From positions 1-64,000 of the forward strand of contig JBDKTY010000168.1 in assembly GCA_039679945.1 (NCBI GenBank): a DNA stretch of 64,000 nucleotides, read 5' to 3'. The translations under genes were made by a program, and so were the position numbers. How positions within the stretch are numbered: the stretch's first letter is position 1; each line of letters begins with the position of its first letter. Origin of the DNA: SbD1 sp039679945 (GTDB taxonomy: Bacteria; Desulfobacterota; Syntrophobacteria; Syntrophobacterales; Syntrophobacteraceae). Under the pieces are notes generated by a model. The model was not told the DNA's origin, made no database searches, and was given only the letters and a program-made list of their open reading frames with translations. Below are positions 1-7,738 of the stretch, in pieces.

Positions 1-1546
1 CGGAGGTGACCCGGCTAAAAGTCGGACTGCCCACCGTCAGGTCGACGATGGCTTCAGCGGTTGCACCTGTCCCGGTCGAATCCCCGGCGGCCGGGGTGAT
101 AGTGACCGCGGGAGGCTTTTTGTAGCCGCGTCCCTTTCTGGTAACCTTTATTTCGCTGACTATCGGGCTCGCCACATAGAGTTGCAGATTCAGGTAGCGG
201 TCGTTGCTCGCATTAAGAACACGGAACCTATATGGACGCGGCCGTACATCCAGGTAAGGGTACGCCGTGCCATTGACCAGCGGGGTGTCCATAAAGGCTT
301 CCGGCACGATCGAGGTCTGTGGCGGGGGAGCCGAAGGGAAGACGGGCCAGAACCACGCACCGTAGTCCCAACGCCCCATAGGATTGGCCCCGCTCGCGTC
401 ATTGGGGTGTTGGTTAGGCATGTAGATGTGCGGGAACCAGAGGCTACCTTTCGTCTGGCCCCACCGAGGGTTGGAAACCCACAGCGGGTCAACGGTCGTC
501 GTGGCCGCCGTGGCGGTCCCTGTGCTGAACGAAGGCGGCACGCTCCCGTCGTTCACGAAGGTTTTGTCCTGGATCACCAGTGGTATCTGAGTCATGCCGG
601 AGGTAAGAGCCTGTTCATCCGGGTCAACCAACAGGTAGCCCGCTGCCTCGCCGGCGTATACATCAAGGCGCGTCATGCCGTAGGCATGGTCGTGATAGAA
701 CATAAGCCTTCCGCTCTGACCATTTGGCCAGTAAAAGGTCGCCGCTCCTTCCTGAGGGACAGGCATATCGGGAACATCGCGCTGGCTCACTCCCCTTATG
801 TAAATGGGATTGCCGGTTTCACCTTCGGGAGTGATCCACTGATGAGCCGTCCCGTCGCTGATCCAGGGGTTGTCCCCGCCATGGAGGTGAAGCGTCGCCC
901 TGTTTTGGGAGTAACTGCCTCCGTCAGGTCCCATTCCGGCCCCCATCACGGTGACGTCCGTGGGGATGAAGAGACTGCCGCCATTTGCGGTAGTGGGCAG
1001 GAGATTGTAAAACTTGATCCGCGTTGCCTTGCCCTTGGTGGCGACGATAACCGGTCCCAGATAATGGGGTTTTTCATAGGCGTAAACCTGCTGGCCATGA
1101 AAGACTATCGGACTCCCGCCAGGGTAGGTAAGGGCAAAAGCGCCGGAAGGGGGCGTCACTCCGGGCGGGTAGATCTGGACATATCCTCGCAGCTTCGTAC
1201 CGGATGCCGGAAGATTCGTGTGCATCTGCTCGGTGTAGTCCACCACCGCGATTTCATAATAGTCGTCCCCGGGATAGCTGCCGGTGTCCGCCAGCGCGAT
1301 CGGCAGCGCCTGCCCAAGGTTATTGGGCCCGGAATAGAAGCCGGGCACGGCGGCGCCGGCCGCGGTAAGGCCAGGAAGTCTATCCTTGAATTTCTTGAGA
1401 ATGGGGCTATTGGCATAGTTGGGCAGGTTATAATCAATGCCGGGCACCAATTGCGGCGGGGGCACATACTGGGCCCCGAGCCGGCCTTCAGCCCAGAAAA
1501 GGCAGGCTGCAGCCACCACTATGAACGTCAAAGCGAATCTTCTCAT
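1..1546 (-). CDS. secreted multicopper oxidase (C-terminus beyond the window)
   Basis: A copper enzyme that would oxidise substrates or metal ions while reducing O2, exported from the cytoplasm. About 515 codons are present and the 3' end lies beyond base 1. The start has a good Shine-Dalgarno (GGAGG, 7 nt before ATG) and encodes an N-terminal signal peptide (MRRFALTFIVVAAACLFW). Cupredoxin copper motifs are readable: HLHGGDNPWISDGTAHQW and, further on, YHDHAYGMTRLDVYAG, the paired type-2/type-3 copper signatures of CotA/bilirubin-oxidase-like proteins. After the second cupredoxin domain (RFRVLNASNDRYLNL) comes an insert reading RKGRGYKKPPAVTITP, a beta-rich repeat-like stretch not usual inside compact laccases. 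The C-terminal HCHxxxHxxxxM copper site cannot be seen. Two palindromes upstream probably control it. The substrate is not predictable; a role in oxygen defence or metal oxidation is inference. Confidence 0.88.
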   Translation of the reverse strand, partial: MRRFALTFIVVAAACLFWAEGRLGAQYVPPPQLVPGIDYNLPNYANSPILKKFKDRLPGLTAAGAAVPGFYSGPNNLGQALPIALADTGSYPGDDYYEIAVVDYTEQMHTNLPASGTKLRGYVQIYPPGVTPPSGAFALTYPGGSPIVFHGQQVYAYEKPHYLGPVIVATKGKATRIKFYNLLPTTANGGSLFIPTDVTVMGAGMGPDGGSYSQNRATLHLHGGDNPWISDGTAHQWITPEGETGNPIYIRGVSQRDVPDMPVPQEGAATFYWPNGQSGRLMFYHDHAYGMTRLDVYAGEAAGYLLVDPDEQALTSGMTQIPLVIQDKTFVNDGSVPPSFSTGTATAATTTVDPLWVSNPRWGQTKGSLWFPHIYMPNQHPNDASGANPMGRWDYGAWFWPVFPSAPPPQTSIVPEAFMDTPLVNGTAYPYLDVRPRPYRFRVLNASNDRYLNLQLYVASPIVSEIKVTRKGRGYKKPPAVTITPAAGDSTGTGATAEAIVDLTVGSPTFSRVTS

Positions 1547-1644
1547 AGGTAACCTCCACAACTCGATTTTTGAATAGGTACAAGTATAGGTATTCAAATT
1601 AGAACGATGGCGATCTTTCACTAGTTCTTATTCTTTGGCAGATA

Positions 1645-1686
1645 GTAATTATCGATGGATGGGAGTGATATTGGACTTTAGTCCAA
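1645..1686 (-). promoter_or_regulatory. putative promoter with palindromic operator for the multicopper oxidase
   Basis: The perfect inverted repeat TTGGAC-TTTA-GTCCAA occupies 1671-1686, about 125 bp before the oxidase start. On the minus strand a GATAAT hexamer (1648-1653) follows, with its centre 28 bp from the palindrome centre, so the operator would be centred near -40. That is the usual activator position for FixJ/NarL-type response regulators. The same palindrome follows the adjacent regulator gene. The operator is seen directly; the -10 and the regulator assignment are inferred. Confidence 0.5.
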
Positions 1687-1811
1687 CCTGGCACAAATAT
1701 ACCGGCCATGGAATTCACCGATACATCAGCCTGTCCCCCCAATTCATGACGGAACAATAGCGTAAGCAATTCTCGGCTGATCCGGTTTCTCTTAGTCACA
1801 ACTCGCCGTTA

Positions 1812-1827
1812 TTGGACCAAGGTCCTA
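1812..1827. promoter_or_regulatory. second copy of the TTGGAC-N4-GTCCAA palindrome (one mismatch)
   Basis: TTGGAC-CAAG-GTCCTA differs from the perfect palindromes by one base in the right half-site. It lies 141 bp further upstream of the oxidase gene than the first copy and has no convincing -10 hexamer at the matching distance. It may be an auxiliary site. Confidence 0.45.
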
Positions 1828-1970
1828 TAGCTCGTTTGATCACCCGATATACCAGGCTATGCCGAGATCGGATTGGCGGGGAATTGCGCGACTGATTTTC
1901 TCGATTAAGCAAAGCTGCCCTTTTGCTGCTGTTGCGGGCAATGGGACAATCTATCCACTCGCCATGAAGA

Positions 1971-2062
1971 GTGAGGTATGTGCGTCCTGGGGAGCCTTGC
2001 GGTGGGTATGGGGGCCGGCAAGAGCAGTTCTGTGAGGTATGTGTGCCCAGGGGAGCCTTCCC
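1971..2062. repeat. two imperfect ~31-bp direct repeats, 61-bp period
   Basis: Two copies share GTGAGGTATGTG followed, after three variable bases, by a CCTGGGGAGCCTT / CCAGGGGAGCCTT core. They begin at 1971 and 2032. No gene is visible between 1547 and 2299, which otherwise holds the two palindromes and AT-rich sequence before the kinase gene. The role is unknown. Confidence 0.5.
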
Positions 2063-2299
2063 GACCGAGGGAATCCACGGCCATAAGCCTTCCTTGCCAT
2101 CGGTGTTTTGGTCAGGTTGGATCAGGCCCCTGGACCCGGGTCCCGGCGGATAAGTAATTTTCCTTAGCGGTGGGAAAAAACATAATTTGCTTGGAAACGA
2201 GGTAATTTTTGCTTAAGTTCATTTTTCCGCGAATTCATTTTCACGGGAAAAAAATCTTGTGACTCAACACTTGCCGGATACGCCCAATTGGAAGAAGAC

Positions 2300-3736
2300 A
2301 TGCGCGAGGACTCTCCCTGTTCGGAAAATGAGAAACACGCCGCTCAACTTGCGAAACTCAAAGATCGGCTTGCACTGGAATCGAAAAAATGCCGGGATTT
2401 GGAGAAATTCATAGAGGTAAACAGCAGCCTCCTCAAGTTTGCAGGAACGAGTGCAAACAACAAAGACTACCTCGACAAAGTTGTCTTGAAGCTCCAGGAA
2501 TGGACCGAATGCGAATGCGTCGGCATCAGGATACTTCGGGACAACCGTTCTATCCCCTACGTATCCTTCGTTGGATTTTCAAAAGACTTTTGGGAGGCCG
2601 AAAATGATCTTCACCTGGACCGCGATAACTGTATCTGCACCAGGACCGTATCCGGACAATTCGGTCCGCAGGATGCTCCATGCGTGACTCCGGACGGTTC
2701 CTTCCACTGCAATGATGTACCGGCATTCCTCTCGGGTCTCTCTCGCGAGCAGAAGCGTGCCTTTCGCGGCGCCTGCCCGCGCAAAGGCTTCAATTCCGTT
2801 GCCACCATTCCCCTTAAGAATGAACAGGCTATAATAGTTGGGGCAATACACCTCGCGGACTGCAGGACAGGTAAGGTTCCCTCTCGATTGGTGAAAATGG
2901 TCGAGAATATGGGAATACACATAGGAGAAACTGTTTCAAAATTCAACTTGCAGGAAAAATTGGACCAAGAGTTTGAAATTCAGAGGCGAAAGGAAACGGA
3001 ACTTCAGAATCGCAGGGAGGAGTTGGCCCATATTTACCGGGTCATTGCATTGGGAGAACTGCAAACCTCGCTCGCTCATGAAATCAACCAGCCTCTCGCC
3101 GCAATTCTTGTCAACGCCGATACGGCACTTCGTTTTCTTGACCGTAAGATCCCGGATGTAGTCGAGATCAGGGCGGCCCTGGACGATATCGTGGAAGACG
3201 TTCAAAGGGCCGGCAGGGTCATTAAGAGACTCCGCCTCATGCAAAGAAAGGTTCATTCCGAAAAAGTGGAGTGTGACATAAAGGAAGTTATCGAGGATAC
3301 CCTCAAGCTGATGTCCAGCAGTGCAGCGAGAAAGAAGGTCCACATTTCATCCCGGACGGCCGACGATCTGCCCCGAGTCCTGGCCGACAGCATCCAGTTG
3401 CAGCAGGTACTGGTCAATCTGATTTTAAACGCGTTTGATGCCATGGAGCACACCGGACCGGATAATCGAAGGTTGACTGTCAATGCCACCCTCGATGGCC
3501 CGGACACCATCCAGGTATCCGTCTCCGATACCGGTGCCGGAGTGGAGCAGGCAGAGCTGGACCGCATTTTTGAGTCATTCCATACCACAAAGCCGGACGG
3601 CATGGGAATGGGGCTCTCCATCAGCCGTTCCATAGTTGAGGCTCACCACGGCAGGATCTGGGCCGTTCGAAATCCCGATTGCGGCACGACTTTCATTTTC
3701 ACCCTCCCCGTTGGAATTCTCAATGAAGAACGATGA
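2300..3736 (+). CDS. soluble sensor histidine kinase with Cys-rich GAF domain (FixL-like transmitter)
   Basis: Autophosphorylating sensor of a two-component system, 478 residues. No membrane segment is seen, so it should sense a cytoplasmic signal. The order is an N-terminal helix, a GAF-like sensor (about residues 40-215), a coiled coil, a HisKA box with His260 in LAHEINQPLAAI, then an ATPase domain with N box LVNLILNAFDAM, G1 SDTGAGV and G2 GMGMGLSISRS. The HEINQPL box is typical of FixL/DctB-type kinases. The GAF domain holds Cys111, 113, 128, 137, 159 and 188, suggesting a metal or redox sensor (inference). An ATG at 2300 is chosen over a TTG 12 nt upstream, because GGAAGAAG precedes it closely. 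It overlaps the next gene by 14 bp, so the two are almost certainly partners. Confidence 0.9.
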   Translation: MREDSPCSENEKHAAQLAKLKDRLALESKKCRDLEKFIEVNSSLLKFAGTSANNKDYLDKVVLKLQEWTECECVGIRILRDNRSIPYVSFVGFSKDFWEAENDLHLDRDNCICTRTVSGQFGPQDAPCVTPDGSFHCNDVPAFLSGLSREQKRAFRGACPRKGFNSVATIPLKNEQAIIVGAIHLADCRTGKVPSRLVKMVENMGIHIGETVSKFNLQEKLDQEFEIQRRKETELQNRREELAHIYRVIALGELQTSLAHEINQPLAAILVNADTALRFLDRKIPDVVEIRAALDDIVEDVQRAGRVIKRLRLMQRKVHSEKVECDIKEVIEDTLKLMSSSAARKKVHISSRTADDLPRVLADSIQLQQVLVNLILNAFDAMEHTGPDNRRLTVNATLDGPDTIQVSVSDTGAGVEQAELDRIFESFHTTKPDGMGMGLSISRSIVEAHHGRIWAVRNPDCGTTFIFTLPVGILNEER

Positions 3737-4343
3737 GTCGGTTGTTTTCGTAATAGACGACGATGCTTCGATCAGGCGTTCGCTGGAAAGGCTGCTCAAG
3801 TCGGTCGGTCTGGCGGTGAAATGCTTCGAGTCCGCGGGGGAGTTCCTGAATTCGGCACATGACGCTGGCGCGGGATGTATTGTACTGGACGTCAGAATGC
3901 CCGGATTGAGCGGTTTTGACCTTCAGGACAGGTTGACCGCGTTACATCAGAGCATTCCAATCATATTCCTTACCGGGCACGGCAGCATTCCCCAATCAGT
4001 CAGGGCGATGAAGGCGGGCGCCGTCGATTTCATCGAGAAACCCTTCGACAACGGAGTCCTGATCGATGCCGTGAACAGGGCACTCGTCACTGCCAGGGAC
4101 GACAAACGCAAGACAGACGAGATAAATGATATACGGACGAGGTTCCATTCCTTGACACCGCGGGAGCGCCAGGTGCTCACCCAGGTTGTTCAGGGAAAGA
4201 TCAACAAGCAGATTGCATTCGACCTCGGAACGGTCGAGAAAACAATCAAGGTGCATCGGGCGCATGTAATGCGGAAGATGAAAGCGGACTCAGTGGCAGC
4301 CTTGGTACGCATGGCTGAAAAAGCCGGCATTGTCGCGGAATGA
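3723..4343 (+). CDS. FixJ-family response regulator (receiver + LuxR-type HTH)
   Basis: A 206-residue transcription regulator. The receiver domain has the acidic triad (IDDD near residue 12), phospho-acceptor Asp56 in VLDVRMPG, a conserved Thr in IFLTGHG and Lys in EKPF. The C-terminal LuxR-type helix-turn-helix begins LTPRERQVL and contains a recognition helix near VEKTIKVHRAHVMRKM. It overlaps the 3' end of the kinase gene by 14 bp, indicating translational coupling and cognate function. The palindrome TTGGAC-N4-GTCCAA begins 6 bp after its stop codon and recurs upstream of the multicopper oxidase gene, so this protein is the best candidate for binding it. Target genes and signal are inferred. 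Confidence 0.92.
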   Translation: MKNDESVVFVIDDDASIRRSLERLLKSVGLAVKCFESAGEFLNSAHDAGAGCIVLDVRMPGLSGFDLQDRLTALHQSIPIIFLTGHGSIPQSVRAMKAGAVDFIEKPFDNGVLIDAVNRALVTARDDKRKTDEINDIRTRFHSLTPRERQVLTQVVQGKINKQIAFDLGTVEKTIKVHRAHVMRKMKADSVAALVRMAEKAGIVAE

Positions 4344-4348
4344 GAAGG

Positions 4349-4387
4349 TTGGACCACGGTCCAATAACAGCATGGGGAAAAAATACT
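4349..4387 (+). promoter_or_regulatory. palindromic operator with possible -10 ahead of the pseudo-receiver gene
   Basis: The perfect inverted repeat TTGGAC-CACG-GTCCAA (4349-4364) starts 6 bp after the FixJ-like gene. An AATACT hexamer at 4382-4387 is centred 28 bp from the palindrome centre, the same spacing as at the oxidase promoter. It could drive the receiver-only gene downstream. The -10 match is modest (4 of 6). Confidence 0.45.
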
Positions 4388-4512
4388 GAGTTTTATCCAT
4401 CGCGCGGCTTCGCTCGTTCAACCCGGATTGTGTCAGGTTGCACTGATGGAGTAAAAGCCCCGGCTTTTCAGTTCCTCCTTCTTGCCGGGATTTTGCCCTG
4501 ACGACCTCATGC

Positions 4513-4935
4513 GTGGCCATATCGGTGATTGATGATGACAGATCCGTCCGCCGAGCGCTCCAACGTTTGTTGAAATCGCTCGGGTTCGATGTCAGGGTGT
4601 ACGCATCGGCACGCGATTTTCCAAGTTACGGCATGTCGATCGAGAGCATCATTATCACGGTTGTGCAAATGCCGGACATGGAGGGAATTGAGTCTCTCAC
4701 GCATCTTTCGGACACAGGCTTCGATTGCCCGGTCGTACCCGCAACGACTTATGAGAGCAGGGATTTGAGTGAAAGGGCCACGCCAGGTGGCCCCGTGGCT
4801 TTCCAGCAAAAACCATTTGACGACCAATCATTGCTCGATGCCATGCAACTCGGGCTCTCCAGGGATCGCCGGGTCGTAACATCCTCGCCGGACCAGTCGT
4901 CCAGCCCACCCGGGACTCAGTGCATTTTGCCTTAA
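4513..4935 (+). CDS. stand-alone pseudo-receiver (degenerate response-regulator domain)
   Basis: 140 residues related to the receiver of the FixJ-like protein just upstream (VIDDDRSVRRALQRLLKSLG against VIDDDASIRRSLERLLKSVG). The phospho-acceptor Asp is missing: the segment that should read LDVRMP reads TVVQMP, placing Val50 at that position. The acidic pocket, the conserved Thr (PATTY) and the Lys (QKPF) remain. There is no DNA-binding domain; the C-terminus is a short polar tail. The GTG start has no clear ribosome site, and the copy may have arisen by partial duplication of its neighbour. It may be a phosphorylation-independent regulator or a decaying gene. Confidence 0.6.
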   Translation: MAISVIDDDRSVRRALQRLLKSLGFDVRVYASARDFPSYGMSIESIIITVVQMPDMEGIESLTHLSDTGFDCPVVPATTYESRDLSERATPGGPVAFQQKPFDDQSLLDAMQLGLSRDRRVVTSSPDQSSSPPGTQCILP

Positions 4936-5004
4936 GAATCCGAAGGATATCGAGGCTCCATATCCTTCATGCCCATAAGGGTGCCTGCTCAAATCAAACA
5001 GTAC

Positions 5005-5208
5005 TTACACCTTCTTGGACGCAACCAGCCGGGCAAAATGCTCGAACGAGCGGTCGTAAGTCTTTTCCGCATCCGGTGGAAAACAGCATCCGGGCAATTG
5101 CCTTGCGTTAAGGTGATACTGTATGCACTCGCAGCAGATCCCGGCTCTCGGGCAGCCGGCATAGCTGCAGTTGCACTTGCTCAAGTTCTGGTCCCTTTTA
5201 CAATCCAT
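5005..5208 (-). CDS. DUF6485 family Cys-rich small protein
   Basis: 67 residues, MDCKRDQNLSKCNCSYAGC onward, with a dense cysteine pattern (CNC, C, CCEC, CC) followed by FPPDAEKTYDRSFEHF. This matches the small DUF6485-type proteins common in anaerobic bacteria; their function is not known, but the cysteines suggest metal binding. Its ATG overlaps the stop of the upstream membrane-protein gene (TGATG), so translation is coupled and the start is well fixed. Confidence 0.78.
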   Translation of the reverse strand: MDCKRDQNLSKCNCSYAGCPRAGICCECIQYHLNARQLPGCCFPPDAEKTYDRSFEHFARLVASKKV

Positions 5209-5396
5209 CAGTGCGCCTCGTGGGAGCCAGTCGATTTTCCGCCTTTGATAAGGGCTGCTATCAACAGGATAAGCACCACTATCTCCCAGCCAATCACGGC
5301 ATTCCAACTGTTGGTAAAGCCGAAGGTAATCCCTCCGCCGATAATGGCCGGAACACCGGAAAAAACGATCATACCAAAACGCCATGCCCAATCCAT
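5208..5396 (-). CDS. small two-helix membrane protein
   Basis: 62 residues with two hydrophobic segments (about residues 6-27, MIVFSGVPAIIGGGITFGF, and 32-50, AVIGWEIVVLILLIAALI) and a short polar tail. A clear ribosome site, AGGAG, stands 7 nt before the ATG. It is the first gene of a two-gene unit with the DUF6485 gene and overlaps it by TGATG. No family name is recognised; it may anchor its Cys-rich partner to the membrane (inference). Confidence 0.68.
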   Translation of the reverse strand: MDWAWRFGMIVFSGVPAIIGGGITFGFTNSWNAVIGWEIVVLILLIAALIKGGKSTGSHEAH

Positions 5397-5675
5397 GCGA
5401 CTACTCCTAAGTTTGGTTTTGGAACAGAGGCTTCATTGATCAGTCGAAATCCGTAGCATAATACTTTCCAGGTTGCAACATTTTTGAGTACAACTTTTCA
5501 CAAGCCGGGGACATGACTGCCCGTGTACGATGTACAGTTACTGCTTTCGCATTTCCGTAGTGCACACTATACACAACTTCCCACCGGGACGGGATATGGA
5601 AATCGGAAACCGAACCGAAGCGGCATGAAGGGGCAGCGGGATCATTCCCGTGGTCCGCCGCCGAACGGCGCTTCA

Positions 5676-7052
5676 TCAATCCGGATCTTCCACGCCACCG
5701 GAGCGCTTCCCCGCGAATTCAATCCCGTATTTTTTTATTTTGTAGTGGATCGCCCTGCGGCTGATTCCCAGGAGCTGCGCCGCATCCTTTTGCACGAATC
5801 CGGCCTGCTGCAGCGCGCGCAATATGGCATTTCGTTCACTTTCCTCAAGTGAAAGGGAATCGCCGCCCGTGGTGTGAGCCGTTTTGATCTGGGCAGCCTC
5901 CGGAATCTGCAAATCATCCTTGCGAAGAATGCCTTCCCTGCACAGGACGACTCCCGCCTCCAACGCATTCTTCAGTTCCCTGACATTACCCGGCCACTGA
6001 TACTCGGAAATCCAGGCGAGTGTTTCCGGAGGGACCTTGACCAACGGGAGATTCTGACTACGGCAGAATGATTCGACAAACTGCCGCACCAGTACCGGGA
6101 TGTCTTCTTTCCTTTCACGAAGGGGGGGGATCTTCAGGGTCACAACCCGAAGCCTGTAGTATAGGTCCTCGCGGAAACCTCCGATTTCGACCTCTTCGCG
6201 AAGATCGCTGTTGGTAGCGGAAATGACACGACAGTTGACCGAAATCTCCTTGATATCCCCGATCCTGCGGATCTTTCTCTCTTCCAGAAATCTCAGGAGC
6301 CGTACCTGCATATCCTGGGAGATATTTCCGATCTCGTCAAGGAAGAGCGTTCCCTTATCCGCTGCCTCTATCAGCCCCTTCTTGTCCTTTATGGCATGGG
6401 TGAAGGCGCCGCGGACATGCCCGAAAAGCTCGCTTTCCAGCAATCCGCTGGGGGTCGAACCGCAATCAACCACCATGAAGGGCTGTTCACGCCGTGGTCC
6501 GCGCTGATGGAGCAGTCGCGCCACCCGCTCTTTTCCGACACCGCTCTCGCCAAGGATCAAAACATTCACATCACTGCGGGAGATACGGTCTATCAGGTCA
6601 TAGAGCTCACGCATCGCGGGGCTCTTCCCTCCCCAGAGCGTGTCGTTGATCGGCGGCAGGGAATCGAGGGCCAGCTTCCCGGATGTCTTCTTGAGCACCT
6701 CCTGGACTTTGCTGATCAACTCGCGACCATTGAAAGGCTTCGTGAGGTAATCCACCGCGCCTGCCTTGAGTGCCCTGACAGCATCGGGAATGGTCCCGAA
6801 GGCGGTCAGGAACATGACCGGAAGTCCCGGACGCGCCGACTGGGCCGCGGAGAATAGGTCCATGCCGCCCATTCCCGGCATCTTGACATCTGTTATCATC
6901 AGGTCAACCGGGTGAGTTTTAAGGATTTCGAGGGCGTCTTCACCGCCCGATGCCGTGAGAACCTGGTAATCGATTGAAGACAGCCGTGCCTCTAAGACAG
7001 CCAAAATGTTCAGATCGTCATCAACGACCAGGATTGTGGGTTTTGATGCCAA
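5676..7052 (-). CDS. glrR: sigma-54-dependent response regulator, GlrR-like
   Basis: 458-residue NtrC-type activator. The receiver has Asp55 in MITDVKMPG. The AAA+ domain has Walker A GESGVGKE, the GAFTHA loop that contacts sigma-54, and LFLDEIG. A Fis-type HTH closes the protein (AAQLLGISRRAIHYKIKKYG). It is the last gene of a kinase-lipoprotein-regulator operon arranged like E. coli glrK-qseG-glrR (also called qseE-qseG-qseF), where GlrR activates sigma-54 promoters of small RNA genes. The gene order and lengths support the GlrR name; the targets in this organism are unknown. Confidence 0.88.
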   Translation of the reverse strand: MASKPTILVVDDDLNILAVLEARLSSIDYQVLTASGGEDALEILKTHPVDLMITDVKMPGMGGMDLFSAAQSARPGLPVMFLTAFGTIPDAVRALKAGAVDYLTKPFNGRELISKVQEVLKKTSGKLALDSLPPINDTLWGGKSPAMRELYDLIDRISRSDVNVLILGESGVGKERVARLLHQRGPRREQPFMVVDCGSTPSGLLESELFGHVRGAFTHAIKDKKGLIEAADKGTLFLDEIGNISQDMQVRLLRFLEERKIRRIGDIKEISVNCRVISATNSDLREEVEIGGFREDLYYRLRVVTLKIPPLRERKEDIPVLVRQFVESFCRSQNLPLVKVPPETLAWISEYQWPGNVRELKNALEAGVVLCREGILRKDDLQIPEAAQIKTAHTTGGDSLSLEESERNAILRALQQAGFVQKDAAQLLGISRRAIHYKIKKYGIEFAGKRSGGVEDPD

Positions 7053-7075
7053 CTCGCAACTCCATCAGTTAGGGA

Positions 7076-7735
7076 TCAGGGGGTAGACGCCTCCTGTTTC
7101 TTCTCCTGATACTTCCTGTGGATCTCTTCGAGCGATTCAAGCTGGTGACGCAGTCTTCGAACCTCACGCTCGCGGGAATCGAGTTTCATCCGCAGGTTAT
7201 CAACTTCTTTTTCCTTGGACTGTAGCATATTCTTGTAATTAATTCCGACCGGCGCTTCGCGGGGCGTCTTTTTAGGCTGGGCCATGGACGGTTCGCTTTT
7301 CTCGGGCGTCAGCGCGGCAGGAGTGCAACTGAACAGGAAAGGCGCGAGCATCCTGGGGTCCTCTCGAGTGAGTCCCGGGCGGGCGCGGCTGCTCCATTTC
7401 TCCCATGAGGCCACCGCATCCGAGTATTCCTCGGGTGTTTGTGCCATGGCAAACCGCGAGGCGGCCAGTGCGAAAAGGGCCATTCTGCCCACCTCATCCG
7501 TATCCCCATTCTCACTGAGAATCTGGAATAAACCGGCTGCTTTCCTGTAATCCCCCTGTTCGAAGGCTCGCATTCCCTCGTCCCACGCCTTCTCATCGAC
7601 TCCCTGAATGGCCGCCGGCCTGATAGCGCTCAGGGGTGAAGGCGCTGAAGTACATCCCGGAAGTCCCAGGGGAAAAAGCAGCACTAAACAGCACAACATC
7701 AAAATATCATTACGAATTCGCCCTTTTGCAACCAT
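7076..7735 (-). CDS. qseG: QseG-like outer-membrane lipoprotein
   Basis: 219 residues with a lipoprotein signal peptide (hydrophobic core CCLVLLFPLGLPGC, lipobox Cys28). The mature part has a helical TPR-like region (EGMRAFEQGDYRKAAGLF) and a C-terminal coiled coil rich in Lys, Arg and Glu. It lies between the histidine kinase and sigma-54 regulator genes, 3 bp after the kinase stop. In enterobacteria QseG occupies this position and modulates the kinase from the envelope. Sequence similarity alone would be weak; the call rests mainly on context. Confidence 0.68.
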   Translation of the reverse strand: MVAKGRIRNDILMLCCLVLLFPLGLPGCTSAPSPLSAIRPAAIQGVDEKAWDEGMRAFEQGDYRKAAGLFQILSENGDTDEVGRMALFALAASRFAMAQTPEEYSDAVASWEKWSSRARPGLTREDPRMLAPFLFSCTPAALTPEKSEPSMAQPKKTPREAPVGINYKNMLQSKEKEVDNLRMKLDSREREVRRLRHQLESLEEIHRKYQEKKQEASTP

Positions 7736-7738
7736 TGC

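Noticed and set aside
182..1552. 456-residue open frame on the plus strand
   Set aside because: It is the antisense shadow of the multicopper oxidase gene, which shows signal peptide and copper motifs on the minus strand. The similar-looking frame at 38088-38390 is antisense to the decayed oxidase fragment for the same reason.
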